This document shows positions 29,998-40,206 of a stretch of 64,000 nucleotides of DNA, one piece after another (within the stretch, counting starts at the first letter, position 1; each line of letters opens with the position of its first letter). The position numbers were made by a program, and so were the translations under genes. The notes below the pieces were generated by a model that saw nothing but the letters and a program-made list of their open reading frames with translations, was not told where the DNA came from and searched no databases. The DNA is from Cynocephalus volans (lineage: Eukaryota > Chordata > Mammalia > Dermoptera > Cynocephalidae), in assembly GCF_027409185.1 (NCBI RefSeq), contig NC_084461.1:189430501-189494500 (forward strand). The letters run 5' to 3'.

Positions 29998-30366
29998 TTA
30001 GTAGGGCTGTTGTAACAAAGTACCACAGACTGAGTGGCTTAAACAATAAAAAATTATTTTCTGGAGACTAGAAGCCCAAGATCAAGGTGTCAGCAAGATT
30101 GGTTCCTTCTGAGGCCTCTCTCCTTGGCTTGTAGATGGCGGCCACCTTCTCTCTGTGTCTTCCCATTGTCTTCCTTCTGTGTGTGTCTGTGTCCTAAGGA
30201 CACTAGACAGATTGGGTTACAGCCGATCCTGTGACCTCATTTTACTTAATTACCTCTTTAAAGCCCTTATCTCCAAATACAGGCACATTCTGAAGTAGTG
30301 GGAGTTAGAACTTCAACATATGAATTTGGGGGTGGGGGGTGGGGGACACAATTCAGCCCATAACAT
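29998..30366 (-). mobile_element. MLT1-like LTR fragment
   Basis: Antisense text: GGGCTGTTGTAACAAAGTAC, GAAGCCCAAGATCAAGGTGT, CACAATTCAGCCCATAACA. MaLR class. No internal region. Confidence 0.75.
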
Positions 30367-30526
30367 ACTCAAATATTCATCAACTGATGAGTGGATAAAC
30401 AAAATGTAATATATCCATATAATGACATATTATTCAGCCATAAAAAGAAATGAAGTACTGACATATGGATGAACCTTGAAAACATCATGCCAAGTGAAAG
30501 AAGCCAGACAGGACAGTCTCCATATT

Positions 30527-31040
30527 TGTGAAGGTTAATTCTAGATGTCAACTTGATTAGGCTAAGGAATACCGAGAAACCTGGTAAAGATATCTTTTTA
30601 GGTGTGTCCATGAGGGTGTTTCCAGAAGAGATTAGCATGACAGCCTCAATGGACTGGGTGAGAAAAATCCACCCTCAATATGAGCAGGAACCACCCAATC
30701 TGCTGGGGGCCCCAAGAGAATAAAAAACAGAAAAAAAGGCAAATTTCTCTCTCTATCTGCTGGAGCTGGGATATATTCTTTTCTCCTGTCCGAAGACATC
30801 AGTGGTTGAGCCTCTTCAGCTTTTGGGTTCCAGGACTTACAACAAGGACAACATCAGCTTCCCTGGTTTTGAGGCCTTCAGACTTGGACGGAGCTGTGCT
30901 GCTGGCATCCAATTTGGAGATGGCCTATCATGGGACTTCTCTTCTCAACTGCATGAGCTAATTCTCCTAATAAATCCCCTCTCATATATTGATAACATAT
31001 CCTGTTGATTCTGTCTCTCTGGAGAACCCTGACTAATACA
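30527..31040 (+). mobile_element. ERVL-class solo LTR with target duplication
   Basis: 514 bp, starts TGTGAAGGTT and ends GACTAATACA. The flanking 5-bp repeat ATATT is at 30522-30526 and 31041-31045. MLT2-like by eye. It splits an L1 3' end. No coding region remains. Confidence 0.85.
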
Positions 31041-31420
31041 ATATTGTATGATTCCATTCATATGAGACGTCCAGAATAATCAAATCAGTGGAGACAGAAA
31101 TCAGATGGGTGGTTGCCAGTGCAGGCAAGGAGATAGTGGGTAGAGAGTGTCTTTTGGGAGATGACAAACATATTCTAGAATTAGACTGTAGTGATGTTTG
31201 CACAACTCTATGACTATACTGAAAAACTGTTGTATGGTACATTTTAAATGGATGAACTGGCTCTCTTTTCCTTTCTCCACTATCATGGTGTGTGCGGTTA
31301 GTCGACTCTGTTCCTTGCCATGTCTTCTAACAAGACTCTCAAAATCAGGTGATTCTTAACCAAGAAACAAAAGCAAAATCATCCCATTCCTCAGTGGATT
31401 CAAATGAAAATCAGGTACAA

Positions 31421-31484
31421 GGGCTGGCCTTTGGTTAGCTCAATTGGTTAGAGTGTTTAGAATGTGGTGTTACACCACCACAGG
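31421..31484 (+). mobile_element. CYN-type SINE, 3'-degraded
   Basis: GGGCTGGCCTTTGGTTAGCT to GTGGTGTTACACCACCA; the B-box half is missing. Confidence 0.75.
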
Positions 31485-32816
31485 GAGGGGGGCGGGTAAC
31501 AACTCCAAGAGGAGAAATTGGAGAAGAACCATGCTGGTTCTATAAAGAAATGCACATGAGAGAGCACACATATTTATGTTGTATCAATGTCACTGTCATC
31601 TTGGCATATCAAGCTGAAATGTCATCACTGTCTGGACAGTTGGACATGTTTTATTGGGAAAATTCTTGTTTTATGCTCTGCACTAGTAGATTGGTTCAGT
31701 AATAAATACGTGAAACCTTGTGTTTGAAAAACATGTGGATGAAATTGTATTGCATGTGAATTATTCCTCAATAAAGCTGTTATACAAAAATTCATCGCAC
31801 ATTACACTTAAGATTTATGAACTTTATTGTGTGTAATTAAACCCCACTAAAATTTAAAACAAAACAAAACAAAAAAATTAGTACTTTCCCACCTGAGGTA
31901 TTTGAGAAGATGGGTGGAGAGGGAGAAGGTATGTGGAATGAGGCAGCTTGCAGGGGTGCAAGAAGCCAGGGATTTGCTCACTGCCAGAGTTGCCCCTTGT
32001 TGCACCCAAAAAAGTGCCAGGAAGATTAAGCATGGAGGGGCCTAAAAAGACAGAGGGAGCTGGGGAAAGATTGAGGAAAGTGCAAAGGATGGAATGCCAG
32101 AGAGGAGAAAGGAATCCAGTTCGATGAAAACAAATTTGGTTTCAGGCAAACAAAACAAAGCTACCCTTTAATGTTTATTATAAAGTAGCGCATAAACAAA
32201 ACAATCAACTACTTTAAACCAGAGGTGAAAATCATGAACACCTTGATGTAGTTCTGCAAGTATGAACCGACTGCCTTCCATGTGAGTTTGTGCCAGGCAT
32301 CGGGCCAGGAATCTGTGACTCTCTGCAGCTGCTGGGAAGTAAAAGTGGGAGGAAGGGAAGAGGTTGGCAGCTAGAACCACAAAGAAAAGCTGTATTTCGT
32401 CAGGGAAAATCCCTAGCCTCCAGCAGGGGCTGAGGCAGGGGGAAGCAGAGGCCAGCTGGGGAGAGCAGGGATTGGGGGAGTGTTGGAGTGTTTGGGAGCA
32501 GGTTAGGGGGACAGTACATACTGGCTTCTGGCTTCTCAGACTTGATAGTGACAGCCTTGGCTAGAAAAGAGGAATTCCCCTCCTCCAGTCTGGCAGGGCC
32601 TGAGTTTGGCTGAGTAGGGAAGGGTAGGGCAACACTTCTCCTCCAGGGCTTCATCAAAATTCAACTGCAGTCAATACTTAATCTGATAGAGCCCAGAAGG
32701 GACGTTTAGGCCATGACACAGGAAATTCAGACTCAGTTAATCTGGTGTGTTTGTGGGGATGGTGGTGGGGGTGGGGCGAGTGTAGTGGGGACTTGTCCAA
32801 GACCAGAAATTAATTT

Positions 32817-32909
32817 TTTGTGTGTGTGTGTGCAGCTTGCCAGTACAGGGATTGAACCCTAGACCTTGGTGTTATCAGGACCGCACTCCAACCAACTGAA
32901 CAACCTCTA
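32817..32909 (-). mobile_element. CYN-type SINE monomer
   Basis: GCAGCTTGCCAGTACAGGGA to AACTGAACAACC; flanked by AAGACCAGAAATTAA/AAGACCAGAGATTAA. Confidence 0.85.
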
Positions 32910-33379
32910 CAAGACCAGAGATTAAAAATTTTAACAAGCCCTCTAACGATTCTGGTGCAAGGCTATGGGAAGTTGAGGGGTGTTTTTAAAATTATAGTTG
33001 GAGAAATGCTGCCTAAGGGGAACTCCATCTAATTCTCTCCGCAGATGTCACCTGGTAAACCAAGAAGCAGATCTTCCTCAAACCTGACCTAAGTCCTTTC
33101 TGCTGCCACTGTGATCATCACACCCTGCCTGCCTTTTTTGGTCAGAAATAAAGTGTTCCTAAACTTTAAAAAATTGCTGCTGCTGGATATAGGCCAGTAA
33201 AAATAAATCACCCAAGGGGCTAAATAAAGTTTGAGCCCGTCATCATTTCTACTTTTTTCTACCCTGAACCATGTTGTCTTCTCCCAGCGTAAACTCTGAA
33301 TTCAGAGGAACTATTGGGTCACCCATGCAAGGGAAGACATTTAATTGTCCCCATGAGACAGGACTGTCATTCTCTTATT

Positions 33380-34045
33380 TATTTATTCAAAAGTATTTAT
33401 ACGAAGTTGGCAAGTATGTGGAACAACTGAAACTCTCATAAACTATTGGTGGGAATATTAAATGGTGCAATCACTTTGGAAAACAGTTTGGTAGTTTCTT
33501 GTAAAATTAAAACATAGACTTACCAAGAGAAACAGCAATTCCACTCGCATGTATTTATCTGAGAGAAATAAAATCATGTCCCCCCAAAAACTTGTACAAG
33601 AATGTTCATTGCTACTTTATTCATATTAGCCAAAAGCTGTAATCACTTCTAATGTTGGTCAATATAAATTGTGGTATATTCATATGATGGGACACTACTT
33701 GGAAATAAAAAGCAGTAAACTATTGATATGATTAACAGCATGAATGAACCTCAAAAACATTATGCTGAGTGAAAGATATTTTATACAGAAAAGGACACAC
33801 TGTGTGGTTCCATTTATATGAAACCCTAGGAGAGACAAATCTACTCTACTACAGTAATAGAAAGTAGACTAATGGCTGACAGGGTTGGGCGAGGAATCAG
33901 GGATTGACAGGGGAAGAGTGACAGAAATATTCTGTATCTTGACTGTAGTGATGGTTACATATGTCAAAGTGCACTGCACTATGCACTTAATATGGCTGCT
34001 TTTATTGTGTGTAAATTATGCCTCCAAAACATTGAAAAATGGGGT
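33380..34045 (+). mobile_element. Old L1 3' fragment
   Basis: Sense L1: GTGGAACAACTGAAACTCTC, ATGTTCATTGCTACTTTATT, CAAAAACATTATGCTGAGTG. Confidence 0.8.
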
Positions 34046-36440
34046 AAAAAAGAAAAAAATGTATGTATGCCATGGATCATTCAAACATGAGGCACACAAA
34101 ATAGTCAGCAAGGACTAAAAACCCAACTTATAACTCTCTTATCAACACATTGTGCGCAGGGAGACTTAGATTCTTCCCCAAGTTAGGAGCACAGGGAAAA
34201 ATATGGATTTTTTTCCTGCCTACAAAAATAACCTCATTGCAAAATTATAAGTGGAAGTTCCTTTAAAACTCAAACTTCCAAGGGCCACCACTGTTTATTT
34301 CTAAGCTTATCCTAACATTTATTATTAGATAGATAATTTAATATTACTAAATATTATTTATTAATAATGTATTTACAAATATAGAATTCTAGTTATATAT
34401 TTGGTTTTCAACTTTGTTTTTCAGAAAACAATATATTTTGCATATCTTTCCATGCTTGATTCTTTTTACTTTTTGTATGTTTCCATTGAACCATAATTTA
34501 TTTAACTGGTCCCATTCTGGGGGACAATTTATTACTATTTTTCATCCCTGAAACAATAATAGACATTCTTATAACTACGCAGGAAGATTATCCCTGTAGA
34601 ATGGATTCCTGGACGTTTCTTTGGTCAGGTTGCTTGGTCAAAAGACATACACAGTTTTAGGAAGGATGGAGGGGGAATTGTTCCCTTTCTGTGACTATGA
34701 ATGCAGAACATGTAGGTAGAGGAGAGATGATATGTTCTCAAGGATTCAGGTCTTTATAATGCTTTTTAAATTAGTCAAGATTATTAATAAAGAGACACAA
34801 AACCCAACTCTGGCTGATTTAGCAAAACTGGGTTTTTGTTGAAAGGATGTTGTATAGCTCACAGAATTGCTGGTAAGTTTTTTTTCTTTGTAAGATGAAT
34901 GACTTATGTGAGCCAGACTGAGACTTGAATCATCACAACACTGCCTCTATAGGGAAATCTGTTTCAAAGTTCAGAAACCTGTTGCAAATAATATAAATTC
35001 CCTGTGGGAATGGATTACCCCTAATTCATTGTTGTGACCCAAGACTTTTGTGGACCTTGACTGTAGATTGAATGTCCTCATAGTCTTACTGGGCTTCCCC
35101 ACTAAAGCATATATCACTCTCAAAGTTATTGCCATTGAGCTCATCTTGCTGATAAGCTCTGGGAAGGCAGGACCCTGTCCTTTTGTTTGCCATCAAAGCT
35201 CCAGAATCTTATCTAGGGCTTGTCATGTAGGGTGTGCTGTGTACATTTGCTGAGCAAATCAATGAGGTTGGTATTGAAGTTGTCTGTACTTCAGATATCG
35301 ATTATGCTGGATTTGAAAATATCAGTTTATAACCAAAATGTGTATCAATAGGGAACTAGTTGACTAAATCATGGCACATCCATACAATGGTATACTATTG
35401 AAAAAGAGTGAAGACTCTCTGTACAGATATTTTTACTTTTTGCTGATAGTGGATAACTTTCCATGACAGTACTAATAAGCAAGGCAAGGTGCAGAGCAAT
35501 ATTGAATGGTATATTCTCTTGGTGTAACTATATAAAAAGAAACATATGATCCTATATACATATGTGTATACTTCACTTAGTTGCTTATTTTCTGGGACGA
35601 ATCAAAAGAAACTTTAATAATAATTATCTTTGGTGAAAAGGACTGTGGCAATGGGGAGGGAAGCTTTTACTTATCTCTTTTTACTACAGTACTTACGCCT
35701 ACCATTTTAATTTGTTAACCTTAAGCATTACTTCAAAAAAATAGTCATCTATGGTAATCTAAGTAATCAAAGTAAGAACTAATTTTTGCTCTTTATATAC
35801 TTCTTCAAAATCCAAAATAAAGAATGATGGAGGATTTCCATTTCATTTTATTTGGATGTCAATTCACTTCGTACACTACTTGGGCCTTTTTTCAGGTACA
35901 ATTGACTAGTAGGAAATCATCTTTCTAATTTAATATAACTGTGTTGGGAGTGGACCAAAAGCCATTGTAATGATAATATCAAATCTTTGGATAGAGCTTT
36001 TCCCAAACAGTCTTCTTGTGAACAATAACCCCTCCCTGGGAGGTAATTAGAGAGGAAACGATCACTATTTCTTCTTTTTTTTTGAGGAATCCTTTTTTAA
36101 AAAATGTAATAATTCAAACATGCAGAAAACACAGACTTTCCCCTCTCAATGTTCAATTAAATTTACTTTTCTTTTTCTAAATACAAGAAAAATATAATGT
36201 AGAAATTCAACATGAGTATGTAATCATTGTACAGAGATGTTTTACACACAGGACAGCTCCTCCTAAAGAAGTAGTTAGGAAAGGGATAATTGCTATTTTT
36301 TCTTTTTAAATTATGAAATATTTCAAATACATAGAAAAATAGAAAAATCAAAACTGGTATTTTCATGATTTATACATTTTTGTTGTTGTTTTCTCTATTT
36401 CTGGACTATGAGTTGGGACGTTTTTCTGTTTTATTTTATT
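34046..36440. other. Intergenic, mostly unassigned
   Basis: About 35,335-35,750 resembles the old LINE fragment at 21,180 (GGCACATCCATACAATGGTA). Nothing else named; no gene. Confidence 0.45.
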
Positions 36441-36442
36441 AT

Positions 36443-36487
36443 TTTTTTCTTTTTTAGCAACTGGCCGATACGGGGATCTGAACCCTT
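36443..36487 (-). mobile_element. CYN-type SINE 3' fragment
   Basis: Poly(T)-AGCAACTGGCCGATACGG to GATCTGAACCC; breaks off before the A box. Confidence 0.7.
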
Positions 36488-36510
36488 CTATTTTAATCTT
36501 CTATTTTCTT

Positions 36511-36606
36511 TTAAAAAACTTTTTGCGTCTGGTTAGTATGGGGACCCAAGCCTGTGACCTTGGTGTTACCAGCACCACGCTCTCCCAAGTGAGGTAACCG
36601 GCCAGC
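36511..36606 (-). mobile_element. CYN-type SINE monomer, degraded
   Basis: GCGTCTGGTTAGTATGGGGA to GTAACCGGCCAGC, next to the fragment at 36,443 and 260 bp left of the TRAFD1 CpG island. Confidence 0.8.
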
Positions 36607-37034
36607 AACCTCCAACCCCACTTCCGTTTTATTCTTCCTTGTCTAATTACGAGAGAAATTCAACGTAAAAACACAAAAAACATTGAAAAGCATATGAAGA
36701 CAAAGATCCCTCATGTTGCACCCCAATCTTGTCTATCCAGTCTTCCTTTCTTATATATAATTTTTTTTTCTTTTTTTTCCCCCTGAATCTTTTTAATGAC
36801 TGCATTTTTTGGTAATTTTAGGCATATTAGTAATGCTTGCACAGTATTATTCATGTAAATATTATTAGCATGGGTCGGGCGCAGTCGGCAGACCCAGCAC
36901 CAAGCTCACAGCTGAGCTCTCTGCCTCATTCCAGATGTGCAAGGGCTGGGACTTCCAAGGACACGCCCCCATGGAGCTCCGAGGGGCCAGTCGGCATGCA
37001 GAAGGCGTGGCCCTGGGAGCGACAACGGTTCTAT

Positions 37035-37069
37035 CCAATGGGCCAACAGCCAGGGCTGCCCCGGCCAAT
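37035..37069 (+). promoter_or_regulatory. Tandem CCAAT boxes (NF-Y-like) upstream of TRAFD1 exon 1
   Basis: Two CCAATGGGC-type boxes in the same orientation are 30 bp apart, 131-165 bp upstream of the exon 1 donor. Paired CCAAT boxes at about three helical turns are typical of NF-Y-driven CpG promoters. Binding is inferred. Confidence 0.6.
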
Positions 37070-37089
37070 GGGCAGAGAGCTCTTCCGCG

Positions 37090-37200
37090 ACGGTTGGAAG
37101 TGGTGAGGCGGCGCTGGGGGCTGTTGTTCAGTGCGGAGGTTGATTGAGGAGACTTAGTGTCAGTGGCCATCGGATCGGCTCGACGTGCCTCTCGTCCCAG
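37090..37200 (+). other. TRAFD1: Probable TRAFD1 non-coding exon 1
   Basis: The CpG island contains a consensus donor, CGTCCCAG|GTGAGA, with exon end at 37,200. TRAFD1 needs a non-coding first exon because coding exon 2 opens with an acceptor, 19 nt before the ATG. The left end is approximate, placed just downstream of the CCAAT pair; other donors or start sites are possible. Confidence 0.6.
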
Positions 37201-37564
37201 GTGAGATGTGTCGGCAGCCCGCGCCTGGGGAGCCCCTTGCGGCCTCCAATTCGAGAGGAGGCCGGCATCCTCAGGGCGGGGTATGTGGGGGGTCTAGGCC
37301 CGGCGGTCGCGGCGGTGAGAAGATGCCCACCCTGCGGCGTCTCCTCAGGCGGCTAGAGGAAGCTGCGCTTTCTCGTCAGGGAACCGAAGCCTCGGCAGAT
37401 CCTGGCGGCGCCGCCGCCTTCGCGGCCTTGGCCGGTGTGCTGGGAAGCGGGCGTCGTCCGCAGCGCTGCTCGGGCCACCGCGCCCCGGGCGGAGCTGGGC
37501 CCGGCGCCGGCGTGGGCTCGGAGCCCAAGCCTCCAGCTGCCGGGGCGGGGGATCGCGGGTGGCC

Positions 37565-37770
37565 TAGTGCGGCTACTAGGCCAACGGACCCGGGTTCGAA
37601 ACTCTGACCAGCTGGTAGGCGGGTCACTGTCTCTCTGGACTTCCGCTTTCGCAGCCTCTAAAATGGGGATGATGACTTTCACCTCATAGGATTGTGGTCA
37701 GGATTAAAAGATTGTCCGTGTAAGCGTTTAGCAATGAACAAACGCACAGTAAATGTAAATTATTATGTGC
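37565..37770 (+). mobile_element. MIR SINE at the edge of the TRAFD1 CpG island
   Basis: Sense MIR: ACCCGGGTTCGAAACTCTGA, CAGCCTCTAAAATGGGGATG, AGCAATGAACAAACGCACAG. In TRAFD1 intron 1. Confidence 0.8.
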
Positions 37771-37929
37771 GAAGCTGGTGCCTTCTCCCCTCCCCGACCT
37801 CGCTGGAGGAGGGGGTGTTTGGAAACCGTCTCGGACTCCGCCGTGGTGGTAACTCCGCCCCCTTGGCCAGAGGAACGGTTCCCTCTGGGGACCAGAGAGA
37901 TCTGGCCGACCCCTAACGGACCACTTCTA

Positions 37930-38115
37930 AGGTTGAAGGCTTTTTCTGTGCCAAAGCCCTTACGTGCATTCGCCCATTTACTTCTCACAACGGCCTTTTG
38001 AAGGATTGTCAGTCGTGTGCCTGAGGAATCAGGCCCAGAGAGGTTAAATCACACGTGTACTGAAGGGCAGAACCAGAACTTGAACCCCAGAGGACTCCAA
38101 ACACTACATGCCACC
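37930..38115 (-). mobile_element. MIR SINE, antisense
   Basis: ATTCGCCCATTTACTTCTCA, AGGCCCAGAGAGGTTAAATC, GAACTTGAACCCCAGAGGAC; opposite orientation to the MIR 160 bp to its left. Confidence 0.8.
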
Positions 38116-38359
38116 CCCGGTTCCCTTGTACCTGGAAAACTGGCACTCTCTTCATCCGAGGCTCTGGCCTTCGTTTAGCGTTGGCCATTTAGTGGGCTGG
38201 AGTAGAGCACACTTAGAATCAATCGGACAGCCATAGGAAAAGTAGCGTTGCACCGGTCATGCACGGAACCCATCTGGTTCCCCCTTCAAGGAACGTGATT
38301 TGTTTTCGTAATGGGTGCTGCATACCTCTTGTTGACAATTCGTATAGGAGTGGATATAT

Positions 38360-38885
38360 TGAATTATGTTACTTCCTAGTTTAAAATGCTTCAGTGGTTT
38401 ACCATTGAGCTTGGAATTTAATCCAGTATCCTTTCTGTTTTATGTGATGCCTTCTTGAATCATTCCGTGTTTAATTATCCTCTTCCAGATCTACCTTTAC
38501 TTTCTCTTTCATTGCCTTAGGCCTTTTGCTCTTCCCACTGTCTAAATGGGTTTTCCCCCATGTCCATCCTCTATCTCTGTTCGTCTTTGTGTGTCTGGCT
38601 TTTTGTACTTAAGGTCTTAGTTTAAATATCATCTCCCTGAGAAAGTTCTTCCCTGAGCACTCTTATCTAAAGTATATTTTGCTTCACTCCATTCCCATCT
38701 GTGTGTACTTTTCCATCAAAATATTCACCCTTAAGTTATATTTATTTTTTTGCTTAATGTTTTTCTTAACCACTTAATTGCTCTGTTTTGTCAGACACTA
38801 TAATTCTTTAATTTATAAAGTGTTCTTGGTGCCAGGGCACAGTGGCACACAGTAGGGTCTTAATTAACATGTTGAATGAATGAAT
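38360..38885 (+). mobile_element. L2 LINE 3' fragment
   Basis: L2 text: AAAATGCTTCAGTGGTTTAC, CACACAGTAGGGTCTTAATT, GTTGAATGAATGAATG. TRAFD1 intron 1. Confidence 0.8.
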
Positions 38886-39010
38886 GAATATATGTTTTGA
38901 AAAATGGCAGTTGGTTTGATAATCCCCAAACCATTAAAGGTCCCTATTAGGGGGCAGTATTTAAGGTCATTTTTGCACCATGGAAAGGAATAATCTGAAG
39001 TAAATATCGG

Positions 39011-39290
39011 GGGCTGGCCTGTTGACTCACTTGGGAGAGCCTGGTGCTATTTTTTTTTTTTTTTTTTTTTGGCTTTAACGACAGACATTTATTTTCTTAG
39101 AGTTCTGGAGGCTAGAGGTCCAAGATCAAGGTGTTGGTAGGTTTGGTTTCCTCCAAGTCCTCTCTCCTAGCTCTTGCTGCCTCTTCACATGGTCATCCTG
39201 TTGTGCACATGCCCCGAGCCTGGTGCTCTTAACACAAACTGAGGTCAAGGGTTTGGATCCCAGTACTGCCAGCCACCAAAAAAATAAAAA
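39011..39290 (+). mobile_element. CYN-type SINE monomer split by a later insertion
   Basis: GGGCTGGCCTGTTGACTCAC left part and GGTCAAGGGTTTGGATCCC right part, separated by 39,049-39,215. GAGCCTGGTGCT is repeated at both edges of the insert. Confidence 0.88.
39049..39215 (-). mobile_element. Retroposed MLT1-like LTR fragment with poly(A)
   Basis: Minus-strand insert: poly(T) at the left, then antisense LTR text (AGTTCTGGAGGCTAGAGGTC, GATCAAGGTGTTGGTAGG). Flanked by the 12-bp duplication at 39037-39048 and 39216-39227. Confidence 0.8.
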
Positions 39291-39499
39291 GTAAAAAAAA
39301 ATACAGTCAATATTGGACGAGATTGGGCGCGTTCAGGGTGGTATGGCCGTAGACTACAGTAAATATTGGGAGTAAAGTTGCCAGGGCTTGGCTTTCTGTA
39401 TTGACATCTTGTTTAAAAAGAGAGAAAAACTTGGCAGTGAAGAAACCTGGCAGATACCATTTAACTGAGTATCACCAGTAATAATAAGACTTTTGACAT

Positions 39500-39985
39500 C
39501 ACTTGCCTTCTGATTTAATGCACAGAAATGAGCACAGCATCACTTTTATAGTATGCTTGCCAAAAATGTATAGCCTGAATTTAATCATGAGAAAACACCA
39601 CACAAACCCAGATTGAAGGACATTCTGCAAAATAACTAGCCAGTGTGCTTAACAAGATCATGAAAGATAAGAAAGACTGAAGAAATATCCCAGATTACAG
39701 AAAATTAAGGAGAAATAACAACTTAATGCAATGTGTGATCCTGGATTGGATACTGAACCAGAAAAAGGGCATTGGTGGGATAGTTGGTGAAATTTGAATA
39801 AGGTCTGTAGGTTAAGTACTAGTATTGTACTAGTGTTAATTCCCTACATCTGAGAATTTTACTGTGGTTACTTAACGATGTTAAATTTTAGGGAAATTGG
39901 GTGAAGGGTATAAGAGACTTCTTTGTACTGTTTTTTGCAGCTGTTTTTGTAAGTCAAATTATTTTAAACTGAAAATTTTTAAATA
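39500..39985 (+). mobile_element. Degraded LINE-like repeat, copy 2
   Basis: Colinear with 22,430-22,910: TTTAATCATGAGAAAACACC, GACATTCTGCAAAATAACTA, TGATCCTGGATTGGATACTG. TRAFD1 intron 1. Confidence 0.55.
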
Positions 39986-40159
39986 ATAAAAAGGAAAACC
40001 CCAGGGTGTTGGACATTAAGTAAAACGCTTTAATGGGCTGGTTTTGGTGACATATTCTGTACACTAGTTTTTAAATTTATTTTTGCATGTTATCTTTAAA
40101 GCAAAAATGAAATTGAAAGTTCACACTTCTTCCTTTGTAGTGTTCAGGAAGAGCTAAAG

Positions 40160-40206
40160 ATGGCTGAATCTCTAGATGACCAGGATACTCAACTATGTGA
40201 CAACTG
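40160..40206 (+). CDS. TRAFD1: TRAFD1 coding exon (residues 1-15)
   Basis: The acceptor TTCCTTTGTAG ends at 40,140, so the exon is 40141-40206 with 19 nt of 5' UTR. The ATG context AAAGATGG is good. It encodes [15 protein letters not shown] plus two bases of Cys16; the donor is TG|GTAAGA. The first finger's CxxC is split by this intron. Confidence 0.95.

Larger units (their letters stand above)
29740..31260 (+). mobile_element. Old L1 3' region split by two LTRs
   Basis: L1 text at 29740-29965, 30366-30526 and 31041-31260, e.g. GAACCTTGAAAACATCATGC and TATGATTCCATTCATATGAG. An MLT1-like LTR and an ERVL LTR interrupt it. Confidence 0.75.
31261..33375. other. Intergenic, no gene recognised
   Basis: Contains a broken SINE at 31,421 and another at 32,817; otherwise unassigned. 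About 31,790-31,860 looks like an old L1 3' end. Confidence 0.45.
19770..36860. other. Intergenic region between NAA25 and TRAFD1
   Basis: 17 kb between two divergent promoters. I found no conserved-looking open frame, tRNA, snRNA or processed pseudogene. The length and arrangement resemble human 12q24.13 as I recall it. Individual repeats are listed separately. Confidence 0.6.
36870..37620 (+). promoter_or_regulatory. TRAFD1: TRAFD1 CpG-island promoter
   Basis: An abrupt GC- and CpG-rich block after AT-rich repeats, ending near a MIR remnant at 37,565. It holds a GC-box-like ACGCCCCC near 36,962, two CCAAT boxes at 37035-37039 and 37065-37069, and a splice donor at 37,201. No TATA box is seen. 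Although TRAFD1 is interferon-inducible in other mammals, I found no perfect ISRE core in this block. Confidence 0.85.

Noticed and set aside
37185-37607. 140-residue open frame in the TRAFD1 CpG island
   Set aside because: GC-rich DNA gives long stop-free frames on both strands here; composition is Gly/Ala/Pro/Arg-rich and no family is recognisable. It also crosses the exon 1 donor.
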